A DNA stretch of 50,475 nucleotides, taken from the NCBI RefSeq assembly GCF_916858675.1, contig NZ_CAKASM010000026.1, positions 1 through 50,475 on the forward strand. Reading direction: 5' to 3'. Numbering within the stretch: position 1 is the first letter of the stretch; each line of letters opens with the position of its first letter. This stretch comes from Sphingomonas sp. Leaf21 (lineage in GTDB: Bacteria; Pseudomonadota; Alphaproteobacteria; Sphingomonadales; Sphingomonadaceae). The position numbers were made by a program, and so were the translations under genes. The notes beneath the pieces are model-generated. The model worked only from the letters and a program-made list of their open reading frames with translations. It was not told the origin of the DNA and made no database searches. Positions 31,496 through 39,282 of the stretch are shown here, one piece after another.

Positions 31496-33558
31496 GCCGC
31501 CAGCGCCTCGACCAGCGCGCCGACGCCGCGTCCGTCGCGCCGCCAGCGGCCGATCAGCGCATCGACATCGAGGATCAGCGCGACGCGGCCGTCGCCCAGG
31601 ATCGTCGCCCCGGCAAGTCCGTGGATCGCGCGGTAATGCGCCTCCAGGCTCTTCACCACCACCTGGCGCTGGTCCTGGATCGAATCGACCATCAGCACCG
31701 CCTGGCCCTGATCGCTTTCGACGACGATCAGCACCGCTTCCTCGGGCTGGACCTTGGCACCGGTGACCCCGAGCTGCTCACCGACGCGGTGGACCGGGAC
31801 ATAGGTGCCGCGCACGTCGAGCAGCGGCGACTGGCCGCCGACGAACTGCACCTCGTCGATACCGGGACGCAGGCTTTCGACGATATGGGTCAGCGGGATG
31901 ACGAAGGTCTGGTCGCCGACGGTGACGATCATCCCGTCGAGCACCGCGAGCGTCAGCGGCAGGCTGAGCGAGAAGCTGGAGCCCTTGCCGAGTTCGGACT
32001 GGATGCCGATGCGACCGCCCAGCGCCTGGATGTTCTTGCGCACCACGTCCATGCCGACCCCGCGCCCGGAGATGTTGGAGACGGTCGCTGCGGTCGAAAA
32101 GCCGGGCGCGAAGATCAGATTGTCGATCTCCTCCTCCGACAGGGGCGCGTCGGGGGCGATGATGCCGCGCTCGACCGCCTTGGCCTTGACGCGCGCGCGG
32201 TCGATGCCGCGCCCGTCGTCGGCGACGGTGATGACGATGCGACCCGACTGGTGCGCGGCGGACAGGGTGACGACGCCCTCCGCTTCCTTGCCCGCCGCCT
32301 TGCGATCGGCGGGGGTTTCCAGGCCATGGTCGACGGCGTTGCGGATCAGGTGGGTCAGCGGCTCGCCGATACGCTCGACCACCGTCTTGTCGACCTCGGT
32401 CATCTCGCCCACCACGTCGAGCCGGACACGCTTGCCGGTTTCGACCTCAAGCTCGCGGATGATGCGGGGCACGCGGCTGAACACCGTCTTCATCGGCTGC
32501 GCGCGGATCGCCATGGTCGAATCCTGCAACTCGCGGGTCAGGTGATCGAGGTCGGACAGCTCGGGGATCGAGCCCATCTCGTTCTCGGACAGGCGCTGCG
32601 CCAGCATCGCCTGGGTGATGACCAGCTCGCCGACCAGGTTGACCAGCCGGTCCAGCTTGTCGAGGTCGACGCGGATCGTCTGCGCTGGCGTGGCGGCGAC
32701 GCGCGGCGTTTCCACGGCGACCGGCTCCGGACCCGATGCGACGGGGGCGGTGACCGGGATGGGCGCGGGGGCCGGCTCCGGCGTGTCGGACACCGTCGCG
32801 CGAGCGTCGCCGTCCCGCGCGACGTCGACGCGGCATTGCGGATCGGCGAAGTCGAAGACCGCGCGGATATCCTCCTCGTCGATCCTGCCCGGCAAGGCCA
32901 TGGCGACGCCGATATAGGCGCGCTCGGCGTCCAGCGTGTCGAGCGGCGGCAGCGCGGTGAGATCGGCGGCCACCGTCCGCCCGCCCATTCGCGCCAGTTC
33001 GCGCAATGCCAGCAGGGGCTCGGCGCCGTGATCGAAGGCGCGTGGGCCCGGCTGGATCGTGACGATCCAGTCGGCAATGTCCGCGCCAGCCTCGACCGGC
33101 GGCTCCTCCAGCATCGCGAACAGCGCGTCGAAATCGTCGAGCGCGGCGTCGGCGGCGGGGGGCGCCCCGGCATCGGGCATCCGCCCTTCGGCGGCGGCGG
33201 CCAGCCGGTCGAGCATGGCCTGATCGGCGGGCAGAGCCGCCTCGCCACGCGCGGCGACAACGTGATCGCTCAGCGTATCGAAGGCCGCGACGATCAGGTC
33301 GATCAGCCCTTCGCCCAGCGGCAGCGTGCCGTTGCGGATCAGGTCGAGCAGCGTTTCATAGTGATGCGAGAAATGCTGGAGCGGCTGGTGCCCGAACGCA
33401 CCCGCGCCACCCTTTATCGAGTGGACCGCGCGGAAGACGGTGTTGATCGTCTCGCCGTCCTGCCGCCCGCGCTTGAGGTCGGCAAAGGCGGTTTCCAGCG
33501 TGCCCAGCCCTTCCTCGCATTCCTGAAAGAAGATTTGCTGGATCTCGTCGAGGTTCAT
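31492..33558 (-). CDS. cheA: CheA chemotaxis histidine kinase
   Basis: The protein has 688 residues with the full CheA domain order. The P1 phosphotransfer domain has H46 in FRAVHSIKGGAGAFG. A P2-like CheY/CheB-binding region lies near 190-265 (ADIADWIVTIQPG). A Pro/Ala-rich linker precedes the P3 dimerisation helices (VDLDKLDRLVNLVGELVITQ). The P4 ATPase has N-box LIRNAVDHGLE, DDGRGID and GRGVGMDVVRKNI. The C-terminal P5 CheW-like domain includes LLDVRGTYVPVHR. CheA autophosphorylates under receptor control and feeds CheY and CheB. It overlaps cheR and lies 13 bp after the STAS gene. Confidence 0.95.
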   Translation of the reverse strand: MNLDEIQQIFFQECEEGLGTLETAFADLKRGRQDGETINTVFRAVHSIKGGAGAFGHQPLQHFSHHYETLLDLIRNGTLPLGEGLIDLIVAAFDTLSDHVVAARGEAALPADQAMLDRLAAAAEGRMPDAGAPPAADAALDDFDALFAMLEEPPVEAGADIADWIVTIQPGPRAFDHGAEPLLALRELARMGGRTVAADLTALPPLDTLDAERAYIGVAMALPGRIDEEDIRAVFDFADPQCRVDVARDGDARATVSDTPEPAPAPIPVTAPVASGPEPVAVETPRVAATPAQTIRVDLDKLDRLVNLVGELVITQAMLAQRLSENEMGSIPELSDLDHLTRELQDSTMAIRAQPMKTVFSRVPRIIRELEVETGKRVRLDVVGEMTEVDKTVVERIGEPLTHLIRNAVDHGLETPADRKAAGKEAEGVVTLSAAHQSGRIVITVADDGRGIDRARVKAKAVERGIIAPDAPLSEEEIDNLIFAPGFSTAATVSNISGRGVGMDVVRKNIQALGGRIGIQSELGKGSSFSLSLPLTLAVLDGMIVTVGDQTFVIPLTHIVESLRPGIDEVQFVGGQSPLLDVRGTYVPVHRVGEQLGVTGAKVQPEEAVLIVVESDQGQAVLMVDSIQDQRQVVVKSLEAHYRAIHGLAGATILGDGRVALILDVDALIGRWRRDGRGVGALVEALAA

Positions 33559-33571
33559 CGGATCGGCCCCT

Positions 33572-33838
33572 TCAGGCGGTGACGAGGGCGTCGAGGCCCG
33601 CCAGCGCGATCATCGACGCCAGCGGTTCGGACGGGTGGCGAAGCTCGAAATCGACCCTGACGGCAGCGGCCATCGCCTGGGCGCTGGCCAGCACCTGAAG
33701 ACAGGCCAGCCCGGCCTGGGTCACGTGCGATCCGTCGAGCGCGATCGCGTCCCCCGCGCCGATCAGGTCGAGCAGCGACTGGCGCAACGGCGCGGCGGCA
33801 CCGGTATCGAGCACGTGGGCAAGGGACAAAGCGGACAT
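33572..33838 (-). CDS. STAS-domain protein of the chemotaxis operon
   Basis: The protein has 88 residues and consists of one STAS domain: a start strand LAHVLDTG, then AIALDGSHVTQAGLACLQVL, the region corresponding to the anti-sigma-antagonist signature DSSGL. Here the phosphorylatable serine is replaced (TQAGL), so control by a serine kinase is unlikely. Small STAS proteins occur at the front of alphaproteobacterial che operons, next to cheA, with unclear roles. It is co-transcribed with cheA, 13 bp downstream. Confidence 0.75.
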   Translation of the reverse strand: MSALSLAHVLDTGAAAPLRQSLLDLIGAGDAIALDGSHVTQAGLACLQVLASAQAMAAAVRVDFELRHPSEPLASMIALAGLDALVTA

Positions 33839-33981
33839 GGGCGAACTCCGGGCGTGGCGGCGGGCGGCGCCGGGGTCGGCGCATCGGACGGATCGATGGG
33901 GAAGCGGTCTGGCGACCCGCTGGTCAGGCCCCCCGCGGCGTATGTCTTCGGCGCGGGAGCCCTGGCGTCAGCGTGGAGCGA

Positions 33982-35412
33982 TCAGAATTCGCTCCAGTCG
34001 TCCTCGTTGACCGCCAGTGCGGCGTTGCCGACCGATTGCGGCACGCTGCGCTGTCCCTGCGCGATGCGGCGACCGGCGGCGGCGGCGCGCTGCTGCATCT
34101 GATGGACCGGCTGGGCGGCGGGGGCGGTGTCGCCCGACTGGTGGGTGATCCGGAAGCGGGCGATCTCACGGGCCAGGCCATCGGCCTCGACCGCGAGCGA
34201 GCGGGCGGCGGCGGTGGCTTCCTCGACCATCGCGGCGTTCTGCTGGGTCACGCCGTCCATCGCGGACACCGCGGTGTTGACCTCCTGTAACCCGATCGCC
34301 TGCTTCTCGGCCGAATTGGCGATATGCTCGACCAGCGTGCTGATCTCGGCGATCTGGACGATGATCCGCTCCAGCGCCTTGCCGGTCTCGCTGACCAGGC
34401 TGACGCCCGCATCGACCTGTTCGGAACTGGCGAGGATGCGCGACTTCACGTCCTTGGCGGCATCGGCCGAGCGTTGCGCCAGCGCGCGCACCTCGGAGGC
34501 GACGACCGCGAAGCCCTTGCCCGCGTCACCGGCGCGCGCCGCCTCGACCCCGGCGTTGAGCGCCAGCAGGTTCGTCTGGAAGGCGATGCCGTCGATGACG
34601 CTGATGATCTCCGAAATCTCGCTCGACGCACGTTCGATCCCGGCCATGGCGTCGACCGCGCGGCGAACCACGCCGCCCGACTGCTCGGCCTCGACACGCG
34701 CATCGGCGACGGCGCGATTGGCGCGGTTGGCGCCCTCGGCGGTCTGGCGGACGGTCGAGGTGATCTCGTCCATCGCGGCGGCGGTTTCCTCCAGGCTGGC
34801 GGCCTGCTGCTCGGTACGCTGCGACAGGTCGTCGGAGGCCTGGCGAATGTCATTGGCGCCCGCATTGATGCCGTGCGTCGCAACCGTCACCGTGCCCATG
34901 ACGCGCGCGAGCGAGTCCATCGCGCGATTGAAATCGGCGCGCAGCTTTTCGTAATCGGGGGGGAAGGGCGTCTGGATCGACGAGGTCAGATTGCCCTCCG
35001 CCAGTTCGCCAAGCCCCTTGCCCAGCGCGCTGACGACGATCTGCTGCGCCTGCGCCGCATGTTGGACGTCGACGGCGTTCTGGCGGAACACCTGCACCGC
35101 CTTGGCCATGCGACCGATACAGTCGCGATAGTCGGTATAGCGGATCTCACGCTCGATATTGCCCGAGGCGAGGTCTTCCATGGTCACGACGCTGTCGACA
35201 TAGGGATCGCAGATCAGCTTGCGGCTGACCCGCGAGACGATCAGCGAGGCGAGCAGCGCGACCCCGGCGGCGATGATCGGCGGCGTGGGCGCGAAACCGC
35301 CGCTGGCGACGACCACCGCCGCTAGGCCGACGGCGGCGATCGCGCCATAGACGAAGGTCAGGACGTCGAACTTCAGACGGATCGGGGCGGTCTTGGCAAA
35401 CCAGGACAACAT
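33982..35412 (-). CDS. Methyl-accepting chemotaxis protein with minimal periplasmic part
   Basis: The protein has 476 residues. ATG 35412 is chosen because GGAGGG lies 9 bases upstream; a start at 35481 would add 23 residues. Two adjacent membrane helices (LTFVYGAIAAVGLAAVVVAS and IIAAGVALLASLIVSRV) are joined by only a few residues, so there is no periplasmic sensor domain. A HAMP region follows (VTMEDLASGNIEREI). The kinase-control tip is conserved: DGIAFQTNLLALNAGVEAAR and GKGFAVVASEVRALAQRSA. The C-terminus is DDWSEF, resembling the W-x-x-F pentapeptide that docks CheR and CheB. As first gene of the operon it is probably the partner receptor. Signal input must be cytosolic or membrane-based. 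Confidence 0.92.
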   Translation of the reverse strand: MLSWFAKTAPIRLKFDVLTFVYGAIAAVGLAAVVVASGGFAPTPPIIAAGVALLASLIVSRVSRKLICDPYVDSVVTMEDLASGNIEREIRYTDYRDCIGRMAKAVQVFRQNAVDVQHAAQAQQIVVSALGKGLGELAEGNLTSSIQTPFPPDYEKLRADFNRAMDSLARVMGTVTVATHGINAGANDIRQASDDLSQRTEQQAASLEETAAAMDEITSTVRQTAEGANRANRAVADARVEAEQSGGVVRRAVDAMAGIERASSEISEIISVIDGIAFQTNLLALNAGVEAARAGDAGKGFAVVASEVRALAQRSADAAKDVKSRILASSEQVDAGVSLVSETGKALERIIVQIAEISTLVEHIANSAEKQAIGLQEVNTAVSAMDGVTQQNAAMVEEATAAARSLAVEADGLAREIARFRITHQSGDTAPAAQPVHQMQQRAAAAGRRIAQGQRSVPQSVGNAALAVNEDDWSEF

Positions 35413-35508
35413 AGCGGCTAACCCTCCAGCGACCGGCCTGACGAGCGATCGGCGCTCGTCTTCCGACAATGGAGGGACCATGTGGGGCCCCCCTCTCTCC
35501 GGTCTATA

Positions 35509-35523
35509 TGTCCATTATGGACA
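35509..35523. promoter_or_regulatory. Perfect 15-bp palindrome upstream of the chemotaxis operon
   Basis: TGTCCAT-T-ATGGACA is a 7+1+7 dyad, 97 bp before the MCP start codon and 51 bp after the glyoxalase stop on the same strand. The location fits an operator in the che promoter. The binding protein is unknown. Confidence 0.4.
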
Positions 35524-35573
35524 GAAGACGTAAACAACCGGTTTCGAGTGGGAGAATCTTTTTACCAGTGCAT

Positions 35574-36086
35574 TCAATCCCTCTTCGCGATGCTTTCGGT
35601 CATCCCGCGCGCGGAGAGGATTTCGATCCAGTATCCGTCGGGATCGGTGATGAACGCGATGTCCTTCATCTTGCCGTCCTGCGGACGCTTCTTGAATGGA
35701 ATGCCAAGCGATTCGAAACGGGCACAGGCCCTGGCGACATCGTCGACGCTGATCCCGATATGCCCGAAGCCGCGTGGATCGCGATTGCCGTCATGATAGC
35801 CCGCAAAGCCGGGATCGGATTCGGTGCCCCAGTTGTGGGTAAGTTCCAGCGTGGTTTCGCGGTTGAAGATAAACCGCGCGCGTTCCGCCGGATCGGACGG
35901 AATCTCCTTGTCCTCGGCCAGATAGGCCAGGAAATAGAGCGAGAATTGCATGTCCACGAAGTCGAGTTGCTGGAGGAGCGTCATGCCCAGCACGTCGCGA
36001 TAAAAGGCGAGCGAGGGCTTGGGATCGCGGATGCGCAGCATCGTCTGGTTGAGCACGAAGCTTTCGGTGCCGGTGGGGCGGGTCAT
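35574..36086 (-). CDS. gloA: Glyoxalase I (lactoylglutathione lyase)
   Basis: The protein has 170 residues. It converts the hemithioacetal of methylglyoxal and glutathione into S-lactoylglutathione in the cytosol. Metal ligands fit the human/yeast-like class: Q14 in LNQTMLRIRD, E81 in LELTHNWG, H109 in RGFGHIGISV and E155 in GYWIEIL. The length, with an insert between strands, also fits this longer class rather than the short E. coli type. It lies 77 bp downstream of ohr on the same strand with a terminator-like hairpin between them, so it may have its own promoter. Confidence 0.93.
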   Translation of the reverse strand: MTRPTGTESFVLNQTMLRIRDPKPSLAFYRDVLGMTLLQQLDFVDMQFSLYFLAYLAEDKEIPSDPAERARFIFNRETTLELTHNWGTESDPGFAGYHDGNRDPRGFGHIGISVDDVARACARFESLGIPFKKRPQDGKMKDIAFITDPDGYWIEILSARGMTESIAKRD

Positions 36087-36111
36087 CGTCGAAGGTCCTT
36101 TCGAACGACGA

Positions 36112-36140
36112 AGCCCCCCGCCGGTGTCGGGCGGAGGGCT
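36112..36140 (-). terminator. Terminator-like hairpin after ohr
   Basis: AGCCCCCCGCC (36112-36122) pairs with GGCGGAGGGCT (36130-36140), one G-T pair, around a 7-base loop. On the minus strand it is 24 bp after the ohr stop and is followed by TTCGTCGTT, so the T-run is poor. Confidence 0.55.
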
Positions 36141-36163
36141 CCATTCTGGTCAGTGGCGGGCGG

Positions 36164-36589
36164 TCAGGCGACCGTCAGGCCGACATCGACATTGTTGCGG
36201 GTCGCGTTGGAATAGGGGCAGACCTGATGCGCGGCATGCATCAGCCGCTCGGCATCGGCGCGGTCGACGCCGGGCATGTCGACCACAAGGTCGACCGTGA
36301 TGCCATAGCCGCCCTCTTCGCGTGGGCCGAAGCCGACCTCGGCGGTGACGGTCGCATCCTGCGGTACGCGCACGCCTTCCTTGCCCGAGACCGCCTTCAT
36401 CGCGCCCAGGAAGCACGCCGAATAGCCCGCGGCGAACAGCTTTTCCGGATTGGCGCCCTCGCCGCCCGGACCGCCCATTTCCTTGGGCACGACCAGCTTG
36501 ACGTCGACCGAGCCGTCCTCCGATCGCGCAGCGCCGTCACGACCGCCGGTCGCCGTCGCCTTGGTCTTGTAGATCACGTTCACGGCCAT
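36164..36589 (-). CDS. ohr: Organic hydroperoxide resistance protein Ohr
   Basis: The protein has 141 residues, the usual Ohr size. Both redox cysteines are present: C59 in AAGYSACFLGAM and C124 in HQVCPYSNATR. The glycine-rich GGPGGEGANPEKLFAAGY segment is characteristic. Ohr reduces organic hydroperoxides in the cytosol using lipoylated proteins. No OhrR-type regulator gene is adjacent. The next gene on the same strand is glyoxalase I. Confidence 0.94.
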   Translation of the reverse strand: MAVNVIYKTKATATGGRDGAARSEDGSVDVKLVVPKEMGGPGGEGANPEKLFAAGYSACFLGAMKAVSGKEGVRVPQDATVTAEVGFGPREEGGYGITVDLVVDMPGVDRADAERLMHAAHQVCPYSNATRNNVDVGLTVA

Positions 36590-36706
36590 CTCTGTGCTCC
36601 CTCTACTGTATCGGTTCGCGGCACTCAGCGCGCCAGTGGCGCTGGCGTTCCATGAGTCCTATCGCTCTCTGAAAGCGATTGCGACCATCGTCCCTTCGCT
36701 TGCGAC

Positions 36707-38104
36707 CTATCGTGCCGTCGCGCGGATCGCGTCGGGGGACCAGCCGCCGCCCATCGCCTGATACAGGGTGATATAGGCGGTCAGCTGATTGGCCTGCGCC
36801 TCCGCCAGCGCCAGTTCGGCGGTCAGCAAGCCGCGTTGCGCATCGAGCTGGTCGATATAGCCCGAATAGCCCGCACGATAGCGGTTGGAGGCGATGCGAA
36901 GGCCATCGGCCTGGGCGTCGCGCTGTCCGGCAAGCGCCACCGCCTGCTCGCCCGACCGCCGGACCAAGGCGAGGCTGTCGTCCACCTCGCGGAACGCGGT
37001 CAGCGCGGTGCGGCGATAGGCATAGGCGGCCTGGTCGCGGCGCGCGACGCTGGCATCCGCCTGCGCGCGGAGCCGACCGGCGTCGAAGATCGGCGCAAGG
37101 ACGCTGCCACCGATCGAGAAGACGGTGATCGGATTGGCGAGCGCGCTCGACAACACGATGCCCGCCGAGCCGGTCAGCCCCAGGCTGGGCAGCATCGCGG
37201 CCCGCGCGCTGTCGAGCGACCGGTCGGCCGCGACCAGCGCCTGCTCGGCCTGGAACAGGTCGGGACGACGACGCAGCAGATCGGCTGGCAACCCGTCGGG
37301 GATGGCGGGGCGGACGAGCTTGTCGATCGCCAGTCCGCGCGGGATCGGGCCGGGATTGCCACCGATCAGGACGCTCAAGGCGTTCTCCTGCCGCGTCACG
37401 GCGAGCTTGGCGGCGGCGACGAGCTGTTCGGTGGCGCGATATTCGCCCTGCGCCTGCCGCAGCTCCAGATTGGAGGTATAGCCCGTTTCCGCGCGCCGCC
37501 GCGCGATGCGCAGCGCGTCCGCGCGCGCCGACAGCGTCTCCTCGGCGATGTGGAGCCGGTGGTCGAGCGCGCGCAGCGTGACATAGCCGCTCGCCACGCC
37601 GGCGGCGAGCGCGAGGCGGACGGTGTCGCGTGCCGCCTCGGTCGCGAGCAATTGCGCGCGCGCGGCGGCGCGGGCGCTGCGCAGGCGGCCGAACAGGTCG
37701 AAGTCGTAGCTCGCCTGGACCAGCGGCTGCGCCCCGAGCTGGTCGAGCCCGGTGCCGAAGGCGGTGACCGAACGCCCTTCGCTGAGCGGAACCCCGGCGG
37801 TGATGCTGGGCGAAAGCTGCGCGCGGGCGAGCCGCTCCTGCGCGCGCGCCTCCTCGACGCGGGCGGCGGCGCTGCCCAGATCGGGGCTGTCGGCGAGCGC
37901 GCGGGCGACCAGCGCGGTCAGTTGCGGATCGCCGAACGCCTGCCACCAGTCGGCGGCGATCGGGCTGCCCGGCCCCAGCGTCGTTCGCCAGGCGGGGGGC
38001 GGCACGACGGTCGTGGCGGCGGGCGGGGCGGGACGCGGACCGATGCACCCGGCAAGCGACAGCAGCGCGGCCAGCGGGAGCGCGGGATGAAGGCGCGGCA
38101 TCAT
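36707..38104 (-). CDS. NodT-type efflux outer-membrane lipoprotein
   Basis: The protein has 465 residues (a second ATG follows immediately, 38101). The N-terminus is a lipoprotein signal with lipobox LSLAGC. Two TolC-type OEP repeats follow (LVARALADSPDLGSAAARVE, LRIARRRAETGYTSNLELRQ, FQAEQALVAADRSLDSARAA). The phrase WWQAFGDPQLTALV near residue 53 is typical of the NodT/OprM class. It provides the outer-membrane exit of the tripartite pump encoded upstream. Its start overlaps the stop of the fusion-protein gene. It is the last gene of this three-gene operon. Confidence 0.92.
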   Translation of the reverse strand: MMPRLHPALPLAALLSLAGCIGPRPAPPAATTVVPPPAWRTTLGPGSPIAADWWQAFGDPQLTALVARALADSPDLGSAAARVEEARAQERLARAQLSPSITAGVPLSEGRSVTAFGTGLDQLGAQPLVQASYDFDLFGRLRSARAAARAQLLATEAARDTVRLALAAGVASGYVTLRALDHRLHIAEETLSARADALRIARRRAETGYTSNLELRQAQGEYRATEQLVAAAKLAVTRQENALSVLIGGNPGPIPRGLAIDKLVRPAIPDGLPADLLRRRPDLFQAEQALVAADRSLDSARAAMLPSLGLTGSAGIVLSSALANPITVFSIGGSVLAPIFDAGRLRAQADASVARRDQAAYAYRRTALTAFREVDDSLALVRRSGEQAVALAGQRDAQADGLRIASNRYRAGYSGYIDQLDAQRGLLTAELALAEAQANQLTAYITLYQAMGGGWSPDAIRATAR

Positions 38105-39279
38105 CGCACCGTCGGCCCGCCCGACGTGTCGACGCTCGCCTGTACCGACATGCCGGGGCGCAGCCGGCTGGCGAGCGGCTGGCCCGGATCGACGCGAATG
38201 CGCACCGCGATACGCTGCGGCACCTTGGTGAAGTTGCCGGTCGCATTGTCGGATTTCAGCACCGCGAATTCGGACCCGGCGGCGGGCGAGATCCGCTCGA
38301 CATGCCCCTTCAGCCGCGCATTGTTCAGCCCGTCGACGGTGAAGCTGGCGGGCTGGCCCACCGCCATGCGGGCGGTCTGCGCCTCCTTGAAATTGGCGAT
38401 GACCCAGGTTTCGGGCGGCACGAGGAACATCAACTGCGATCCCGCCGTGACATATTGCCCCAGCCGGACGCCGACCTCGGACAGGCGACCGTCCTCGGGG
38501 GCGCGGATGACGGTGTTCGCCAGGTCGATCTGCGCCAGCCGTCGGGCAGCCTCGGCGCCGGACACGCCCGCCTGTTGCCCTCCGCGCCCGACCTCGACGG
38601 TGCGGACGTCCTGCCTTGCGATCTCACGCGCGGCCTGCGCCTGGCGGAGCGCGGCCTGCGCCTGACGCAGCGAGGCGAGCGTCTGGTCGCGTTCGCGCAG
38701 CGATACCGAACCGTCGGTCACCAGGTCGTTGACCCGCGCCATGTCGGCCTGCGCGCGCATCAGCTGTGCCTGCGCATTGGCCACGGCGGCGTCCTGTGCG
38801 GCGACGCTGGCCGCGCGCGAGGCGGCGGCCTGGCGGCTGTTCGCCAGCGTCGCGGTCTGCGCCTCGACCTGCGCGGTGGCCTGGTCGACCCGCTGGCGAT
38901 AGATGCGGTCGTCGATCCGGACCAGTGGTTGGCCCGCGCGCACCGTGTCGAAATCCTTCACCAGCACGGCGGTGACATAGCCGCTGACCTGCGGTGCGAT
39001 CACCGTGGTGCGACCACGGACATAGGCGTTATCGGTCGACTGGCGCGCGGTCGCGAACGGGGGCAGCCGCCACGCCGCCAGCACCGCCGCCACCCCGCCG
39101 ATGACGAGCAGCGCGATCAGCGCGCGCGATCGCCAGCCGCCCGATGGCGGGCTCCAGCCCGATGCGGGGGCGCGGCGCGGAACCGGCGCGGGCGTGGCGG
39201 CGGGGGGCGGGACGCCCGCCTCGGCGGCGGCTTCCTCGGTCATCGGGGTGGGGGAGACGGGCGATCGGGTATCGGTCAT
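38101..39279 (-). CDS. emrA: EmrA-type membrane fusion protein
   Basis: The protein has 392 residues. A Pro/Ala-rich cytosolic start precedes one membrane helix (ALIALLVIGGVAAVLAAW, about 53-70). The EmrA hallmark STDNAYVRGRTTVIAPQVSG begins the first lipoyl half. A coiled-coil hairpin (about 125-230) follows, then the second half with VIRAPEDGRLSEVGVRLGQY and a barrel domain. It connects the EmrB-like transporter in the inner membrane with the outer-membrane lipoprotein. It is placed between them, 3 bp after emrB. Confidence 0.92.
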   Translation of the reverse strand: MTDTRSPVSPTPMTEEAAAEAGVPPPAATPAPVPRRAPASGWSPPSGGWRSRALIALLVIGGVAAVLAAWRLPPFATARQSTDNAYVRGRTTVIAPQVSGYVTAVLVKDFDTVRAGQPLVRIDDRIYRQRVDQATAQVEAQTATLANSRQAAASRAASVAAQDAAVANAQAQLMRAQADMARVNDLVTDGSVSLRERDQTLASLRQAQAALRQAQAAREIARQDVRTVEVGRGGQQAGVSGAEAARRLAQIDLANTVIRAPEDGRLSEVGVRLGQYVTAGSQLMFLVPPETWVIANFKEAQTARMAVGQPASFTVDGLNNARLKGHVERISPAAGSEFAVLKSDNATGNFTKVPQRIAVRIRVDPGQPLASRLRPGMSVQASVDTSGGPTVR

Positions 39280-39282
39280 GGC

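Noticed and set aside
30808..33582. A 924-codon plus-strand frame over cheR and cheA
   Set aside because: The minus strand encodes CheR and CheA with all catalytic motifs; the plus frame is repetitive and motif-free.
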